The position numbers and the translations under genes were made by a program. From Pseudomonas azotoformans (GTDB lineage Bacteria; Pseudomonadota; Gammaproteobacteria; Pseudomonadales; Pseudomonadaceae), in the NCBI RefSeq assembly GCF_001579805.1, contig NZ_CP014546.1:5332001-5396000 (forward strand): a stretch of DNA of 64,000 bases, in the 5' to 3' direction. The notes under the pieces were generated by a model. The model saw only the letters and a program-made list of their open reading frames with translations, searched no databases and had not been told where the DNA came from. Positions 24,780 through 35,086 of this stretch are shown here, in pieces (within the stretch, counting starts at the first letter, position 1; each line of letters begins with the position of its first letter).

Positions 24780-26834
24780 ATGACTCATGCCGCCACCGCT
24801 GTCGACACCCAATGCATCAACACGATCCGCACCCTGGCCATGGACGCCGTGCAGAAGGCCAATTCTGGCCATCCGGGCACGCCCATGGGCCTGGCGCCGG
24901 TGGGTTATACGCTGTGGAGTCGGTTCCTGCGTTATCACCCGGAGCACCCTGACTGGCCTAATCGTGACCGCTTTGTGTTGTCGGTGGGGCATGCGTCGAT
25001 GTTGCTGTACTCGCTGTTGCACCTGGCCGGTGTGGTGGAGATCGATGCCCATGGCAAGCGTACTGGCCAGCCGGCGATCAGCCTGGACGATATCAAGCAG
25101 TTCCGGCAGGCCGATTCAAAAACGCCGGGCCATCCCGAGTACCGCATGACCACTGGCGTGGAAACCACCACCGGGCCACTCGGCCAGGGCTGCGCCAACA
25201 GCGTCGGCATGGCGATGGCCGAGCGATGGTTGGGTGAGCGTTTCAACCGTGAGGGCCAGGTGTTGTTCGATTACAACGTCTACACCCTGTGCGGTGACGG
25301 CGACATGATGGAAGGCATCAGCAGCGAAGCCGCGTCGATGGCCGGGCATTTGAAGCTTGCGAACCTGTGCTGGATCTACGACAACAACACCATCAGTATC
25401 GAAGGGCACACCGAGTTGGCGTTCAGCGAAGACGTGATCCAGCGCTTCCAGGCCTATGGCTGGCACACGCTGCACGTGACCGACGCCAATGACTTGCAGG
25501 CCTTGAGCGCGGCGCTGGAGACCTTCAAAAGCAATACCGGCGCACCGACCCTGATCGTGGTCGACAGCGTGATCGGCTACGGCTCGCCCCACAAGCACAA
25601 CACCGCCGCCGCCCATGGCGAACCGTTGGGCGATGAAGAAATCCGCCTGACCAAGGCCGCTTACGGCTGGCCGCAGGATTCAAGCTTCCTGGTGCCCGAT
25701 GACGCGCGTTCTGTTTTGCGTGACGCTCTGCTGGAACGCGCCGAACCGCTGTATCAACAGTGGAACCAGACGCTGTCCGACCTCGACCCGCAATTGGCCG
25801 ATGAGCTGCGCCGCATGCGCGCGGGCGAAATGCCGGAACAGTGGCAGGCGCAACTTCCCAGCTTTGAGACCGATGCCAAGGGCGTAGCCAGCCGTGCATC
25901 AGGTGGCGAGGTGCTCAACGCCTTCGCCCAGCAAATCCCCTGGCTGCTTGGCGGCTCGGCAGACTTGTCGCCGTCGACCAAAACCAACCTCACCTTCGAT
26001 GGCGCCGGGCGTTTCAGTGCCGATGACTACAGCGGGCGCAACCTGCATTTCGGCATTCGCGAACATGCCATGGGCGCGATTGCCAATGGCATGGCGCTGT
26101 CCTACCTGCGGCCCTACACCTCGACCTTTCTGGTGTTCAGCGACTATATGAAACCACCGATCCGCCTGGCGGCGATCATGGAATTGCCGGTGGTGTTTGT
26201 GTTTACCCATGACTCGATTGGCGTGGGTGAAGACGGGCCGACGCACCAGCCGATCGAACACCTCACGCAACTGCGCGCCACACCGGGGTTGCTGACGCTG
26301 CGGCCCGGCGATGCCAATGAAACCCTGGAACTGTGGAAGGTCGCCTTGGCGCAAACCCATCGACCAAGCTGTGTGGTGTTGTCGCGTCAGCCGTTGCCGA
26401 CATTGAATCGTACGAAATATGCGGCGGCGTCCGGGGCCGCCAAAGGGGCTTATGTGTTGGCGAGTGCGGACGAGCCCAAGGTGATTCTGTTGGCGACCGG
26501 CAGCGAGGTCAGCCTGGCGGTGGCGGCGTATGAACAGTTGAAAAGCGAAGGGATCGCTGCTCGGGTGGTCTCGATGCCGAGTTGGGAGTTGTTTGAAGAC
26601 CAGGACCAGGCGTATCGCGACAGCGTGTTGCCGCCAGCGGTGAAGGCGCGGGTCGTGGTGGAACAGGCTGGGCCATTGGGTTGGGACCGGTATGTCGGGC
26701 AGACCGGGGCCAAGGTGGTGATGAACAGCTTTGGCGCGTCGGCGCCGTTGGCCAAGTTGCAGGAGAAGTTTGGGTTTACTGTGGAGAATGTGGTGGAGCA
26801 GGCTTTATCGCAGGTTCAACTGATTCAGGGTTGA
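24780..26834 (+). CDS. tkt: Transketolase
   Basis: A 684-residue TPP- and Mg-dependent transketolase, full length for the family. It transfers two-carbon ketol units in the non-oxidative pentose phosphate pathway. The start at 24780 gives the classical N-terminus CINTIRTLAMDAVQKANSGHPG. The TPP-binding motif is GDGDMMEGISSEAASMAGH with the conserved N-N pair downstream (YDNNTIS). The Pyr domain shows FGIREHAMGAIANGMAL and HDSIGVGEDGPTHQP. It is probably an accessory copy, since pseudomonads usually carry another near the metK/epd region (knowledge, not visible here). Confidence 0.95.
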   Translation: MTHAATAVDTQCINTIRTLAMDAVQKANSGHPGTPMGLAPVGYTLWSRFLRYHPEHPDWPNRDRFVLSVGHASMLLYSLLHLAGVVEIDAHGKRTGQPAISLDDIKQFRQADSKTPGHPEYRMTTGVETTTGPLGQGCANSVGMAMAERWLGERFNREGQVLFDYNVYTLCGDGDMMEGISSEAASMAGHLKLANLCWIYDNNTISIEGHTELAFSEDVIQRFQAYGWHTLHVTDANDLQALSAALETFKSNTGAPTLIVVDSVIGYGSPHKHNTAAAHGEPLGDEEIRLTKAAYGWPQDSSFLVPDDARSVLRDALLERAEPLYQQWNQTLSDLDPQLADELRRMRAGEMPEQWQAQLPSFETDAKGVASRASGGEVLNAFAQQIPWLLGGSADLSPSTKTNLTFDGAGRFSADDYSGRNLHFGIREHAMGAIANGMALSYLRPYTSTFLVFSDYMKPPIRLAAIMELPVVFVFTHDSIGVGEDGPTHQPIEHLTQLRATPGLLTLRPGDANETLELWKVALAQTHRPSCVVLSRQPLPTLNRTKYAAASGAAKGAYVLASADEPKVILLATGSEVSLAVAAYEQLKSEGIAARVVSMPSWELFEDQDQAYRDSVLPPAVKARVVVEQAGPLGWDRYVGQTGAKVVMNSFGASAPLAKLQEKFGFTVENVVEQALSQVQLIQG

Positions 26835-26861
26835 GCTGAAAGTGGGATTGCGGGCGAATGC

Positions 26862-27655
26862 GGGGGGGATTTTTTGATCGGGTACATATCCGTTTCTTTG
26901 GTAACGGCTGGTATTGGTTCCGCTCTTACAGCGGGTCACTTTTGGAAAAGAGCCCCAAAAGTAACCAAAAGGGCTCTTGCCCCAACACTCGGTACCTCGC
27001 CTAGGCTCGGTATGCCCGTAATCCGACAGGTATTTGGGGGGCCGCCGCCACGCGCCATCCATGGCGCGGGGCGGCTAAACCGGCATCCCTGCCGGTTTAC
27101 CCCCCAAATCCCTATCGAATTCCGGCCAGCGTGTTTGACGGGGCGCCTAAGATCAAAAACAAAGCCAGAGCCAGAGCCAGAGCAGATTGATATCTACCTG
27201 ATATAGCAGATCTAAATTGTGGGAGCGGGCTTACTCGCGAAAGCGGTGGATCAGTTAGAAATGTAATCGCTGACACGCCCCCTTCGCGAGCAAGCCCGCT
27301 CCCACATTTGAAACTGAGACCGGCTTCCAGAAACCGGTCGGCTACCAGGCCGCCGCGCTTTCGCTTTTGATTTTGATCTCAGGCGCCCCGTCAAACACGC
27401 TGGCCGAACGCAGGCTTGAATCCGTGGGTAACCCGGCAGGACGCCGGGTTAGCCGCGCTGGGCCAAGGATGGCCCATCGCGGCGGCCCACGGATTCAAGC
27501 CGGAGTGAGGGCACACCGAGCCTAGGCGAGGTGCCGAGTGTTGGGGCAAGAGCGCTTTGGTTACTTTCGCGCTTTTCGAAAGTGACCCGCCGTAAGGGCG
27601 GAACCCTAAGTAGCCGTTACCTAAACAACGGATATGTACACCAACCCCCCCCCCC
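26862..27655. repeat. Long imperfect inverted repeat with covarying internal helices
   Basis: Two arms of about 300 bp (26862-27165 and 27363-27655) are reverse complements with substitutions. They share outer motifs such as GTACATATCCGTT, TTGCCCCAACACTCGG and CCTCGCCTAGGCTCGG. Each arm also folds on itself: left 27032-27041/27100-27109, 27051-27056/27063-27068, 27076-27085/27090-27099; right 27413-27428/27486-27501, 27459-27465/27470-27476, 27429-27437/27443-27451. The helices keep pairing although their bases differ between arms. The outer ends are a G7 and a C11 run. No protein-coding gene is credible in this 840-bp gap. Dispersed intergenic repeat families are known in P. fluorescens genomes. 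Confidence 0.9.
27219..27305. repeat. Paired REP elements (BIME-like)
   Basis: TTGTGGGAGCGGGCTTACTCGC (from 27218) and its mirror GCGAGCAAGCCCGCTCCCACA (ending 27305) are two REP units in opposite orientation about 35 bp apart. They lie at the centre of the long inverted repeat. Confidence 0.92.
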
Positions 27656-27676
27656 ACATTTGCTCAAAATCACCAG

Positions 27677-30196
27677 TTAGACCAGCTCTCGAGCCAGAAA
27701 CGGCGCAGTCCGGCTCACCTTGCTTTTCGCAACTTTCTGCGGCGTACCACTGACAACCACCTTCCCCCCCAAATCCCCCGCCCCCGGCCCGATATCAATC
27801 ACCCAATCACTCTGCGCCACCACGCGCATCTCATGCTCCACCACAACCACCGTATGCCCCGCGTCCACCAGATGATTCAACTGGCTGAGCAAGCGGTCCA
27901 CATCCCGTGGATGCAGCCCGGTAGTCGGCTCATCCAGCACATACAGGGTCGCGCCCCGCGCATTGCGTTGCAGCTCGGTCGCCAGCTTGATGCGCTGCGC
28001 TTCACCGCCCGACAACTCAGTGGCCGGTTGGCCCAGGCGCAGATAACCCAGGCCGATGTCCCGCAGCACCTGCAACGAGCGCAGCACACTCGGTTGCTCG
28101 GCAAACACGTCCACCGCTTGCTCCACCGTCAGCCCCAATACTTGGGCGATGGTCAAGCCTTGCCATTTCACCGCCAGGGTCTCGGGGTTGTAGCGCGCTC
28201 CATGACAGGTCGGGCACGGTGCGTACACGCTGGGCATGAACAGCAACTCGACACTGACAAAACCTTCCCCTTCGCAGTTCGGGCAACGGCCCTTGGCGAC
28301 GTTGAACGAGAATTGCCCGGCATCGTAGTGACGCTTCTTCGCCGCCGGAGTGGCCGCGAACAGCTTGCGCACGTTGTCGAACAGGCCGGTATAGGTCGCC
28401 AGGTTGGAGCGCGGGGTGCGGCCGATGGGCTTCTGGTCCACCTGCACCAGGCGGCGGATATGCTCCAGCCCGGCGCTGATGTGCCCGCCGCTGGTTTGCG
28501 GCGCGTCGTCTTCCAGGCTCGGTTCTTCGTCGTTTTCCACCACGCGACCAAGACCGGCGCCCACCAGCTCCAGCAGCGCCTGGCTGACCAGGCTGGACTT
28601 GCCCGACCCGGAAATCCCGGTGACCGCCGTGAAGCAGCCCAACGGGAAATCGACGTTCAGGTCCTTGAGATTATTGCGCGTCACCCCTTGCAGTTTCAGC
28701 CAGCCGGTCGGCTCGCGGCGCGCTTGCTCCGATACACGCTTGTCAGCAAACAAATACTCACGGGTCTGCGACGCCTGCACCTGCGCCAATCCTGCCGGCG
28801 GGCCGCTGTACAACACCTGCCCGCCATGCTCGCCGGCGGCCGGGCCGACATCGATCAGCCAATCGGCGCGGCGCATGGTTTCCAGGTCGTGTTCCACCAC
28901 AAACAACGAATTGCCCGCGGCTTTCAAACGTTCCAGGGCGGTGAATAACGCCTCGCCATCCGCCGGATGCAGGCCCGCCGAGGGTTCATCCAGCACATAG
29001 ATCACGCCGAACAACTGCGAACCCAACTGGGTCGCCAAACGCAACCGTTGCAACTCCCCTGATGACAGGGTTGGTGTGCTGCGTTCCAAAGACAAATAAC
29101 CCAGGCCCAACTCGGTCAACGTGCTGACCCGCTCCAGCAAATCCTGGGCAATCCGCTGGGCAGCCAGGCGTTTTTCCACCGACAGTTTCATCTTGTCTTG
29201 CCCCGCCGCCACTGGCCGCAGCAACTCGGCCAATTGCGCCAACGACAACTGCGACAACTCACCGATGTCCACCCCGGCAAACTTCACCGACAGTGCCGCC
29301 TTGGTCAGGCGTTTGCCCTCGCACAGCGGGCAGGCGCTGCCCTGCATGAACTGCGACACGCGCTTCTTCATCAGCGCGCTCTGGGTGTGGGCGAAGGTGT
29401 GCAGGATGTAGCGCCGGGCGCCCATGAAGGTGCCTTGGTAGCTCGGCTCCAGTTTGCGCTTGAGCGCGTCGCGGGTCTGTTCCGGCGTGAAGCCGGCGTA
29501 GACCGGTGCGGTGGGGGTGTCCTCGGTGAACAGGATCCAGTCGCGCTGCTTTTTCGGTAGATCACGCCAGGGGATATCCACGTCGTAGCCCAACGTCACC
29601 AGGATGTCGCGCTGGTTCTGGCCTTGCCACGCCAATGGCCACGACGCCACCGCACGCTGGCGGAGGGTCAGCGAAGGGTCCGGCACCATCAGCGCTTCGG
29701 TCACCTCGTACACGCGGCCCAGGCCATGGCATTGCGGGCACGCGCCCTGGGGCAGGTTGGGCGAGAAGTCTTCGGCGTACAGCATCGGTTGCCCCGGCGG
29801 ATAGCTGCCGGCGCGGGAGTACAGCATGCGGATCAGGCTCGACAGCGTCGTCACGCTGCCCACCGACGAGCGTGCACTCGGCGTGCCGCGCTGCTGTTGC
29901 AGGGCCACGGCGGGCGGCAGGCCTTCGATGCTGTCCACGTCCGGCACGCCGACCTGGTCGATCAGCCGCCGCGCATAAGGCGCCACCGACTCGAAATAAC
30001 GCCGTTGCGCCTCGGCATACACCGTGGAAAACGCCAGGGACGATTTGCCGGAACCCGACACGCCGGTAAACACCACCAGGGCATCCCGGGGAATATCCAC
30101 ATCGACGTTACGCAGGTTGTGCTCGCGGGCGCCGCGCACGCGGACGAAACCGCTTGGCTGGGCAGTGATCGCAGGGATGTTGCGCTGTGAAGTCAT
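27677..30196 (-). CDS. UvrA-like excinuclease ABC subunit A paralogue (UvrA2 class)
   Basis: An 839-residue UvrA-type ATPase with two ABC modules, about 100 residues shorter than canonical UvrA. The first module shows GVSGSGKSSLAFST, the second GISGSGKSSLVSQALL. Signatures LSSGELQRLRLA and LSGGEAQRIKLA and zinc-finger cysteines (CPQCHGLG; CPNCEGEG...CPTCHG) are present. The reduced size suggests the UvrA2 class, in which the UvrB-binding region is missing or altered. It may act in damage tolerance or export/resistance rather than classical repair. Start ATG 30196 overlaps the stop of the upstream sensor kinase (ATGA). Confidence 0.9.
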   Translation of the reverse strand: MTSQRNIPAITAQPSGFVRVRGAREHNLRNVDVDIPRDALVVFTGVSGSGKSSLAFSTVYAEAQRRYFESVAPYARRLIDQVGVPDVDSIEGLPPAVALQQQRGTPSARSSVGSVTTLSSLIRMLYSRAGSYPPGQPMLYAEDFSPNLPQGACPQCHGLGRVYEVTEALMVPDPSLTLRQRAVASWPLAWQGQNQRDILVTLGYDVDIPWRDLPKKQRDWILFTEDTPTAPVYAGFTPEQTRDALKRKLEPSYQGTFMGARRYILHTFAHTQSALMKKRVSQFMQGSACPLCEGKRLTKAALSVKFAGVDIGELSQLSLAQLAELLRPVAAGQDKMKLSVEKRLAAQRIAQDLLERVSTLTELGLGYLSLERSTPTLSSGELQRLRLATQLGSQLFGVIYVLDEPSAGLHPADGEALFTALERLKAAGNSLFVVEHDLETMRRADWLIDVGPAAGEHGGQVLYSGPPAGLAQVQASQTREYLFADKRVSEQARREPTGWLKLQGVTRNNLKDLNVDFPLGCFTAVTGISGSGKSSLVSQALLELVGAGLGRVVENDEEPSLEDDAPQTSGGHISAGLEHIRRLVQVDQKPIGRTPRSNLATYTGLFDNVRKLFAATPAAKKRHYDAGQFSFNVAKGRCPNCEGEGFVSVELLFMPSVYAPCPTCHGARYNPETLAVKWQGLTIAQVLGLTVEQAVDVFAEQPSVLRSLQVLRDIGLGYLRLGQPATELSGGEAQRIKLATELQRNARGATLYVLDEPTTGLHPRDVDRLLSQLNHLVDAGHTVVVVEHEMRVVAQSDWVIDIGPGAGDLGGKVVVSGTPQKVAKSKVSRTAPFLARELV

Positions 30197-31905
30197 GGAC
30201 AACCTTGTCGGGCGGTGAGCACGCTGCGCACCCGTTGCGTCAGGGCTTCGGGGCTGTAGGGTTTGCTCAGCAGATGAATGTCGGCGCTCAGCAGATGATT
30301 GCTGGAGAGAATGTCGCGGGTATGGCCGGAGGTGAACAGCACCGCCACCGGCGGATCCTGCACACGGGCCCAGTCGGCCAGATCGGTGCTTTTGACGCGG
30401 CCGGGCATGACCACATCGGTAAAGATCAGCTCCGGCTGCAAACCGGCTTGCAGCTTGAGCATGGCCTGGTCACCGTCATCGGCCGTGAGCACGGTGTAGC
30501 CGGACTGTTCGAGCAACTCGACGACGGTCAGGCGCACGCCTTCGTTGTCCTCGACCACCAGGATGGTTTCCTGGCCGCCACTCTGGGGGAGCTGGTCGAT
30601 GTGCACATCGAGGCTTTCCGGCTCTAGGCTGTGGGGGAAATACATCTGCACCACCGAGCCTTTGCCCTGCTCACTCCACATTTCCACATGCCCGCCGCTC
30701 TGGCGCACAAAGCCGAACACCATGCTCAGGCCCAGGCCGGTGCCATGGCCTTCGCGCTTGGTGGTGAAGAAGGGTTCGAACGCACGTTTCAGCGTGGACT
30801 CGGACATGCCCACACCGGTGTCGATCACCGCCAGGCGCACATACTCGCCGGGCTTGATGCTTTTACCCGCGCAATCATCCGGGTTGAGGATGATGTTCTC
30901 ACCGGTGATACGGATCACGCCCTCGCCCTGCATGGCGTCCCGGGCGTTGATCGCGAGGTTGAGCAGCGCATTTTCCAGCTGGTTGCGGTCCACGTTGATA
31001 AACCAGGAGTCCTGGGGCAATTGCACATCAATGTGGATGGTTTCCCCCAGCGCCCGTTGCAGCAGTTCGCCAAGCCCCGCGTAGATGCGTTGCGGGTTGT
31101 ACACCGCCGGCGACAAAGGTTGGCGACGCGCAAACGCGAGCAATTGCGACGACAGCTTGGCACCACGCTCCACCGCCGCAATAGCCGCGGCGACACGGCG
31201 CTGCACCTGGGCGTTGTCCGGTTCGTGGCGGGCCAGCAAATGCAGGTTGCCGGCGATCACTTGCAGCAGGTTATTGAAGTCGTGGGCCACGCCGCCGGTC
31301 AGGCCGCCGATGGCTTCGAGTTTCTGCGACTGGCGCAGTTGGTCCTCGGCAGCGGAGCGTGCCTGCACTTCGGCGGCGACCCGTTGTTCCAGGTTATGCG
31401 TGAGTTCCTGGCGCACCTGTTCGGACTTCACCAGTTCGGTGGTCTCCACCACAATCGCCAATACCCCGGCGGGTTGTTGGTTGTCGCCGGCGACCGGGCT
31501 GTAATACAGGTCCAGCCACACGGTTTCCGGCTGACCATTGCGCAGCAGCACCAGGTCCTTGTTGTTGAACGACAGGGTGCCACCCGCCAGGCAAGTGTCC
31601 ATCACATGACGATTGAACTCGGCCACTTCCGGCCAACCCAGTTCTACCGGCGTGCCCAGCAGGTACGGGTGACGGCCACCGGCAAAGGCCGAGTAGCTGT
31701 CGTTGTAGATCATGTACCCCCATTGGCCCCACAGCATCACCATCGGCACGGGTGACGCCAGCATCATCTGCACCGTGCAGGTCAGGCTGGTGGACCATTG
31801 GTCGATAGGGCCCAGATCGGTGGTTGCCCAATCGAACGCGCGGATCCGCTGGGCCATTTCACCGGCCCAACCTTCACAGCCGTGGGGGTTGGATAAAAAT
31901 TGCAT
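30193..31905 (-). CDS. Hybrid sensor histidine kinase with receiver domain
   Basis: A 570-residue cytoplasmic kinase. A PAS-like sensor (about residues 45-160) is followed by a coiled linker (160-195), HisKA with phospho-His H208 in GGVAHDFNN, a HATPase domain (about 300-430; DTGVGM, GTGLGLS) and a C-terminal receiver with phospho-acceptor D497 and K548. No membrane segment or output domain is visible. It is translationally coupled (ATGA) to the uvrA2-type gene, so the two may belong to one stress response. The cognate output regulator is not adjacent. Confidence 0.92.
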   Translation of the reverse strand: MQFLSNPHGCEGWAGEMAQRIRAFDWATTDLGPIDQWSTSLTCTVQMMLASPVPMVMLWGQWGYMIYNDSYSAFAGGRHPYLLGTPVELGWPEVAEFNRHVMDTCLAGGTLSFNNKDLVLLRNGQPETVWLDLYYSPVAGDNQQPAGVLAIVVETTELVKSEQVRQELTHNLEQRVAAEVQARSAAEDQLRQSQKLEAIGGLTGGVAHDFNNLLQVIAGNLHLLARHEPDNAQVQRRVAAAIAAVERGAKLSSQLLAFARRQPLSPAVYNPQRIYAGLGELLQRALGETIHIDVQLPQDSWFINVDRNQLENALLNLAINARDAMQGEGVIRITGENIILNPDDCAGKSIKPGEYVRLAVIDTGVGMSESTLKRAFEPFFTTKREGHGTGLGLSMVFGFVRQSGGHVEMWSEQGKGSVVQMYFPHSLEPESLDVHIDQLPQSGGQETILVVEDNEGVRLTVVELLEQSGYTVLTADDGDQAMLKLQAGLQPELIFTDVVMPGRVKSTDLADWARVQDPPVAVLFTSGHTRDILSSNHLLSADIHLLSKPYSPEALTQRVRSVLTARQGCP

Positions 31906-32014
31906 CGGTTGGCTCTGTGCGCAAAGAGAACATCGGCAAGTTTTGGAGCGCTGTAAACCTGGATGGTTTCAACTCATCTACTGTAGGCGTTAATTACAGC
32001 AGAAAGCACTGGCC

Positions 32015-35000
32015 TCAGTGAAAATCCCGGCTGCGCACCGTGATGCCTTCCAGTAACGGCGTCAGGTCGGTGAGACGCCCGGCGATCAGGTGCCGCACTT
32101 CGCCTACCGCTTCCCAGCGGCCGTCCACTTTCAACAACCGCGAGCCGACCAATGCCTGGCGTTGACGCTCAGCCAGGTCACGCCAGACCACCACATTGAG
32201 GTTGCCGAATTCATCTTCCAGGGTGACAAAGGTCACCCCGCTCGCCGTGCCCGGACGCTGACGACCGGTGACCAGCCCCGCGACGCTGACATTGCGCCCA
32301 TGCTCCACCGCCATCAGCTCCTGGGAACTACGGCAGCGTCGCTTGCGCAGTTCCGCCCGCAACAACGCCAATGGATGCGGGCCCAGGGTGGTGCCGACCG
32401 TGGCGTAGTCGGCGTGCAGGTCCTCGCCCACGGTAGGCGTCGGTAACTCCACCACGGCTTCGTCCGGGCTTGGCAGGCCGGCAAACAGCCCGAGTTGCTT
32501 GTGTACGCCGACCACTTCCCAACGCGCCGTGTGCCGGTTGCCAGCCAGGGCGCGCAAGGCGCCGGCATCCGCCAGCAATGCCTGGGCGCGTGCATCCAGC
32601 CCGGCACGCGCGTCCAGGTCGGCAATATCGCTGAACACCTGATATTGGCGCGCCGCTTCGATGCGCCGCGCATCCTCCTCACGAAACCCTGCGATCATGC
32701 GCAAGCCCATGCGAATCGCCGGCTGTGCGCCGTCGATCGGCTCCAGGCTGCAATCCCAGTCGCTGGCCTGCACGTCCACCGGGCGGATCTGCAAACGATG
32801 GCGCCGCGCGTCCTGCAGGACCTGGTCCGGGCTGTAGAAACCCATGGGCCAGCTGTTGATCAACGCACAGGCAAACGCTGCCGGCTCATGGCACTTGAGC
32901 CAGCAACTGGCGTAGGTCAACAAGGCGAAACTGGCCGCGTGGGACTCGGGGAAGCCATAGCTGCCAAAGCCCTTGATCTGCTCGAAAATCTGCGCGGCAA
33001 AGGCCTCGGTGTAACCGTTTTTCAGCATGCCGGTGCGCAGGCGCGCCTGGTGCGGTTCCAGGCCACCGTGGCGTTTCCAAGCGGCCATGGAACGGCGCAA
33101 CTGGTCGGCCTCACCGGGACTATAGTCGGCGGCGACCATGGCGATCTGCATCACCTGTTCCTGAAACAGCGGAATGCCCAGGGTACGTTTCAACACCACT
33201 TCCAGTTCCGGCGAAGGGTAAGTGGTAGCCTCCTCCTTGTTCCGCCGCCGCAAATACGGGTGCACCATGCCGCCCTGGATCGGCCCCGGCCGCACGATGG
33301 CGACCTCGATCACCAGGTCATAGAACGTCTGCGGCTTGAGCCTGGGCAACATCGACATCTGCGCCCGCGACTCGATCTGGAACACGCCGATGGTGTCGGC
33401 CTTGCTGATCATCGCGTAGGTGGCCGGATCTTCCTTGGGCACCGACGCCAGGCTCATGTCACGGTTGCGATGGCGGCGCAGCAGATCGAAGCAGCGGCGA
33501 ATCGCACTGAGCATGCCCAAGGCGAGGATATCCACCTTGAGCAAGCCGACGGCGTCGAGGTCGTCCTTGTCCCACTGGATGATGGTGCGCTCGGCCATGG
33601 CGGCATTTTCCACCGGCACCAGGGTGTCCAGTGGGTATTCGGAAATCACGAAACCGCCAGGGTGCTGGGACAGGTGCCGGGGGAAGCCGATCAATTGCTG
33701 GGTGAGCGTGAGCACGCGGCGCAGGATCGGGCTGTCAGGATCGAAGCCACCTTCGCGCAGGCGATCCAGCGGAGGCGCGTCGTCACTCCAGCGCCCGCAG
33801 CAGTCGGCCAGGGCGTTGATCTGGTCTGGCGGCAACCCCAAGGCCTTGGCCACATCGCGCACCGCGCCGGACGCGTGGTAACTGCTGACCACCGCCGTCA
33901 GCGCCGCGCGGGTGCGGCCGTAACGCTGGAACACGTATTGCAGCACTTCTTCGCGGCGTTCGTGCTCGAAGTCCACGTCGATATCCGGCGGCTCATTGCG
34001 TTCCCTGGAGAGAAAACGCTCGAACAACATGCTGGTCAGGCTCGGGTCGATCTCGGTGATGCCCAAGGCAAAACACACCGCCGAGTTGGCCGCCGAGCCG
34101 CGCCCCTGGCACAGGATCGAGCGGCTGCGGGCGAACTGCACAATGTCGTGCACCGTGAGGAAGTAGCTTTCGTAACCCAACTCGCTGATCAACTCCAGCT
34201 CGCTGTCGATCTGCTGCAAGGTCTTGGCGTCGACACCCTGCGGCCAACGTTTGGCGATGCCTTCTTCGGTCACGGCGCGCAGCCAGGATTTGGCATTGTG
34301 GCCGGCGGGCACCAGTTCGCGCGGGTAGTGATAGCGCAATTGGCTGAGGTCAAAGGTGCAGCGGCGGGCGATGACCTGGGTTTCGTCGAGCAACGACGCG
34401 GGGTACATAGCGCTTAACGCCTCCAGGCTGCGCAGGTGCCGCTCGCCATTGGGGTGCAGCCGTGTGCCGGCTTCGGCCACCGGGACGTGATGGCGAATGG
34501 CGGTCATGGTGTCTTGCAGCGCGCGGCGACCGCGCGCATGCATGTGCACATCACCGCACGCCACTGCCGGGATGTGCAGGCTGGCAGCCAGGTTCAGGCG
34601 TTGCTCCAGGTGACGCGCATCGTCCTGGCCGCAATGCAGGTGCACCGCCAGCCACAGGCGTTCGGCGAAGGTTCGGCGCAGCCATTGGACGTCGGCCTGG
34701 GTGTCGCTGTCTTCGGCTACCCACAGCGCCAGCAGGCCGGGCAACGGTTGCTCGAAGTCTTCGCGCAGCAGGCGATAGCGGCCTTTTTCGGCACGCCGTC
34801 GGGCCAGGGTGATCAAGCGGCACAGGTGCTGGTAGCCGCTGAGGTCTTCCACCAGCAGCACCAGTTTCGGGCCGTTGTCGATACGCATCTCGCTGCCAAT
34901 GATCAGCGGCAACTCCACCGCCTTCGCCGCCTGCCAGGCGCGCACGATGCCGGACAACGTGCATTCGTCGGTGATCGCCAGGGCGCTGTAGCCTTGGCGC

Positions 35001-35086
35001 TTGGCGCGCTCGAACAGTTCCAGTGCACTGGAAGCGCCGCGCTGGAAGCTGAAGTTGGACAGGCAGTGCAGCTCGGCGTAGCTCAT
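32015..35086 (-). CDS. dnaE2: Error-prone DNA polymerase DnaE2
   Basis: A 1023-residue C-family polymerase, about 140 residues shorter than replicative DnaE, as expected for DnaE2. It has the N-terminal PHP domain ([17 protein letters not shown]) and the catalytic acidic motif in [21 protein letters not shown] is visible near residue 390. The C-terminal OB-like part includes [19 protein letters not shown]. With ImuA and ImuB it performs translesion synthesis and damage-induced mutagenesis. Start ATG 35086 overlaps the imuB stop (ATGA), giving translational coupling. Confidence 0.96.
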   Translation of the reverse strand: MSYAELHCLSNFSFQRGASSALELFERAKRQGYSALAITDECTLSGIVRAWQAAKAVELPLIIGSEMRIDNGPKLVLLVEDLSGYQHLCRLITLARRRAEKGRYRLLREDFEQPLPGLLALWVAEDSDTQADVQWLRRTFAERLWLAVHLHCGQDDARHLEQRLNLAASLHIPAVACGDVHMHARGRRALQDTMTAIRHHVPVAEAGTRLHPNGERHLRSLEALSAMYPASLLDETQVIARRCTFDLSQLRYHYPRELVPAGHNAKSWLRAVTEEGIAKRWPQGVDAKTLQQIDSELELISELGYESYFLTVHDIVQFARSRSILCQGRGSAANSAVCFALGITEIDPSLTSMLFERFLSRERNEPPDIDVDFEHERREEVLQYVFQRYGRTRAALTAVVSSYHASGAVRDVAKALGLPPDQINALADCCGRWSDDAPPLDRLREGGFDPDSPILRRVLTLTQQLIGFPRHLSQHPGGFVISEYPLDTLVPVENAAMAERTIIQWDKDDLDAVGLLKVDILALGMLSAIRRCFDLLRRHRNRDMSLASVPKEDPATYAMISKADTIGVFQIESRAQMSMLPRLKPQTFYDLVIEVAIVRPGPIQGGMVHPYLRRRNKEEATTYPSPELEVVLKRTLGIPLFQEQVMQIAMVAADYSPGEADQLRRSMAAWKRHGGLEPHQARLRTGMLKNGYTEAFAAQIFEQIKGFGSYGFPESHAASFALLTYASCWLKCHEPAAFACALINSWPMGFYSPDQVLQDARRHRLQIRPVDVQASDWDCSLEPIDGAQPAIRMGLRMIAGFREEDARRIEAARQYQVFSDIADLDARAGLDARAQALLADAGALRALAGNRHTARWEVVGVHKQLGLFAGLPSPDEAVVELPTPTVGEDLHADYATVGTTLGPHPLALLRAELRKRRCRSSQELMAVEHGRNVSVAGLVTGRQRPGTASGVTFVTLEDEFGNLNVVVWRDLAERQRQALVGSRLLKVDGRWEAVGEVRHLIAGRLTDLTPLLEGITVRSRDFH

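Noticed and set aside
27163..27183. GCCAGA triplicate, a short tandem repeat
   Set aside because: Only three units of six bases; within variation expected in an intergenic repeat, not a CRISPR or meaningful array.
31981..31999. CTGT...ACAG sequence upstream of the sensor kinase, resembling an SOS box
   Set aside because: The spacing is 11 bp instead of the 8 bp in canonical CTGT-N8-ACAG boxes, so LexA binding is not supported.
32495..34417. 640-codon plus-strand open frame inside dnaE2
   Set aside because: Complementary to the conserved DnaE2 polymerase core; no ribosome site or family pattern.
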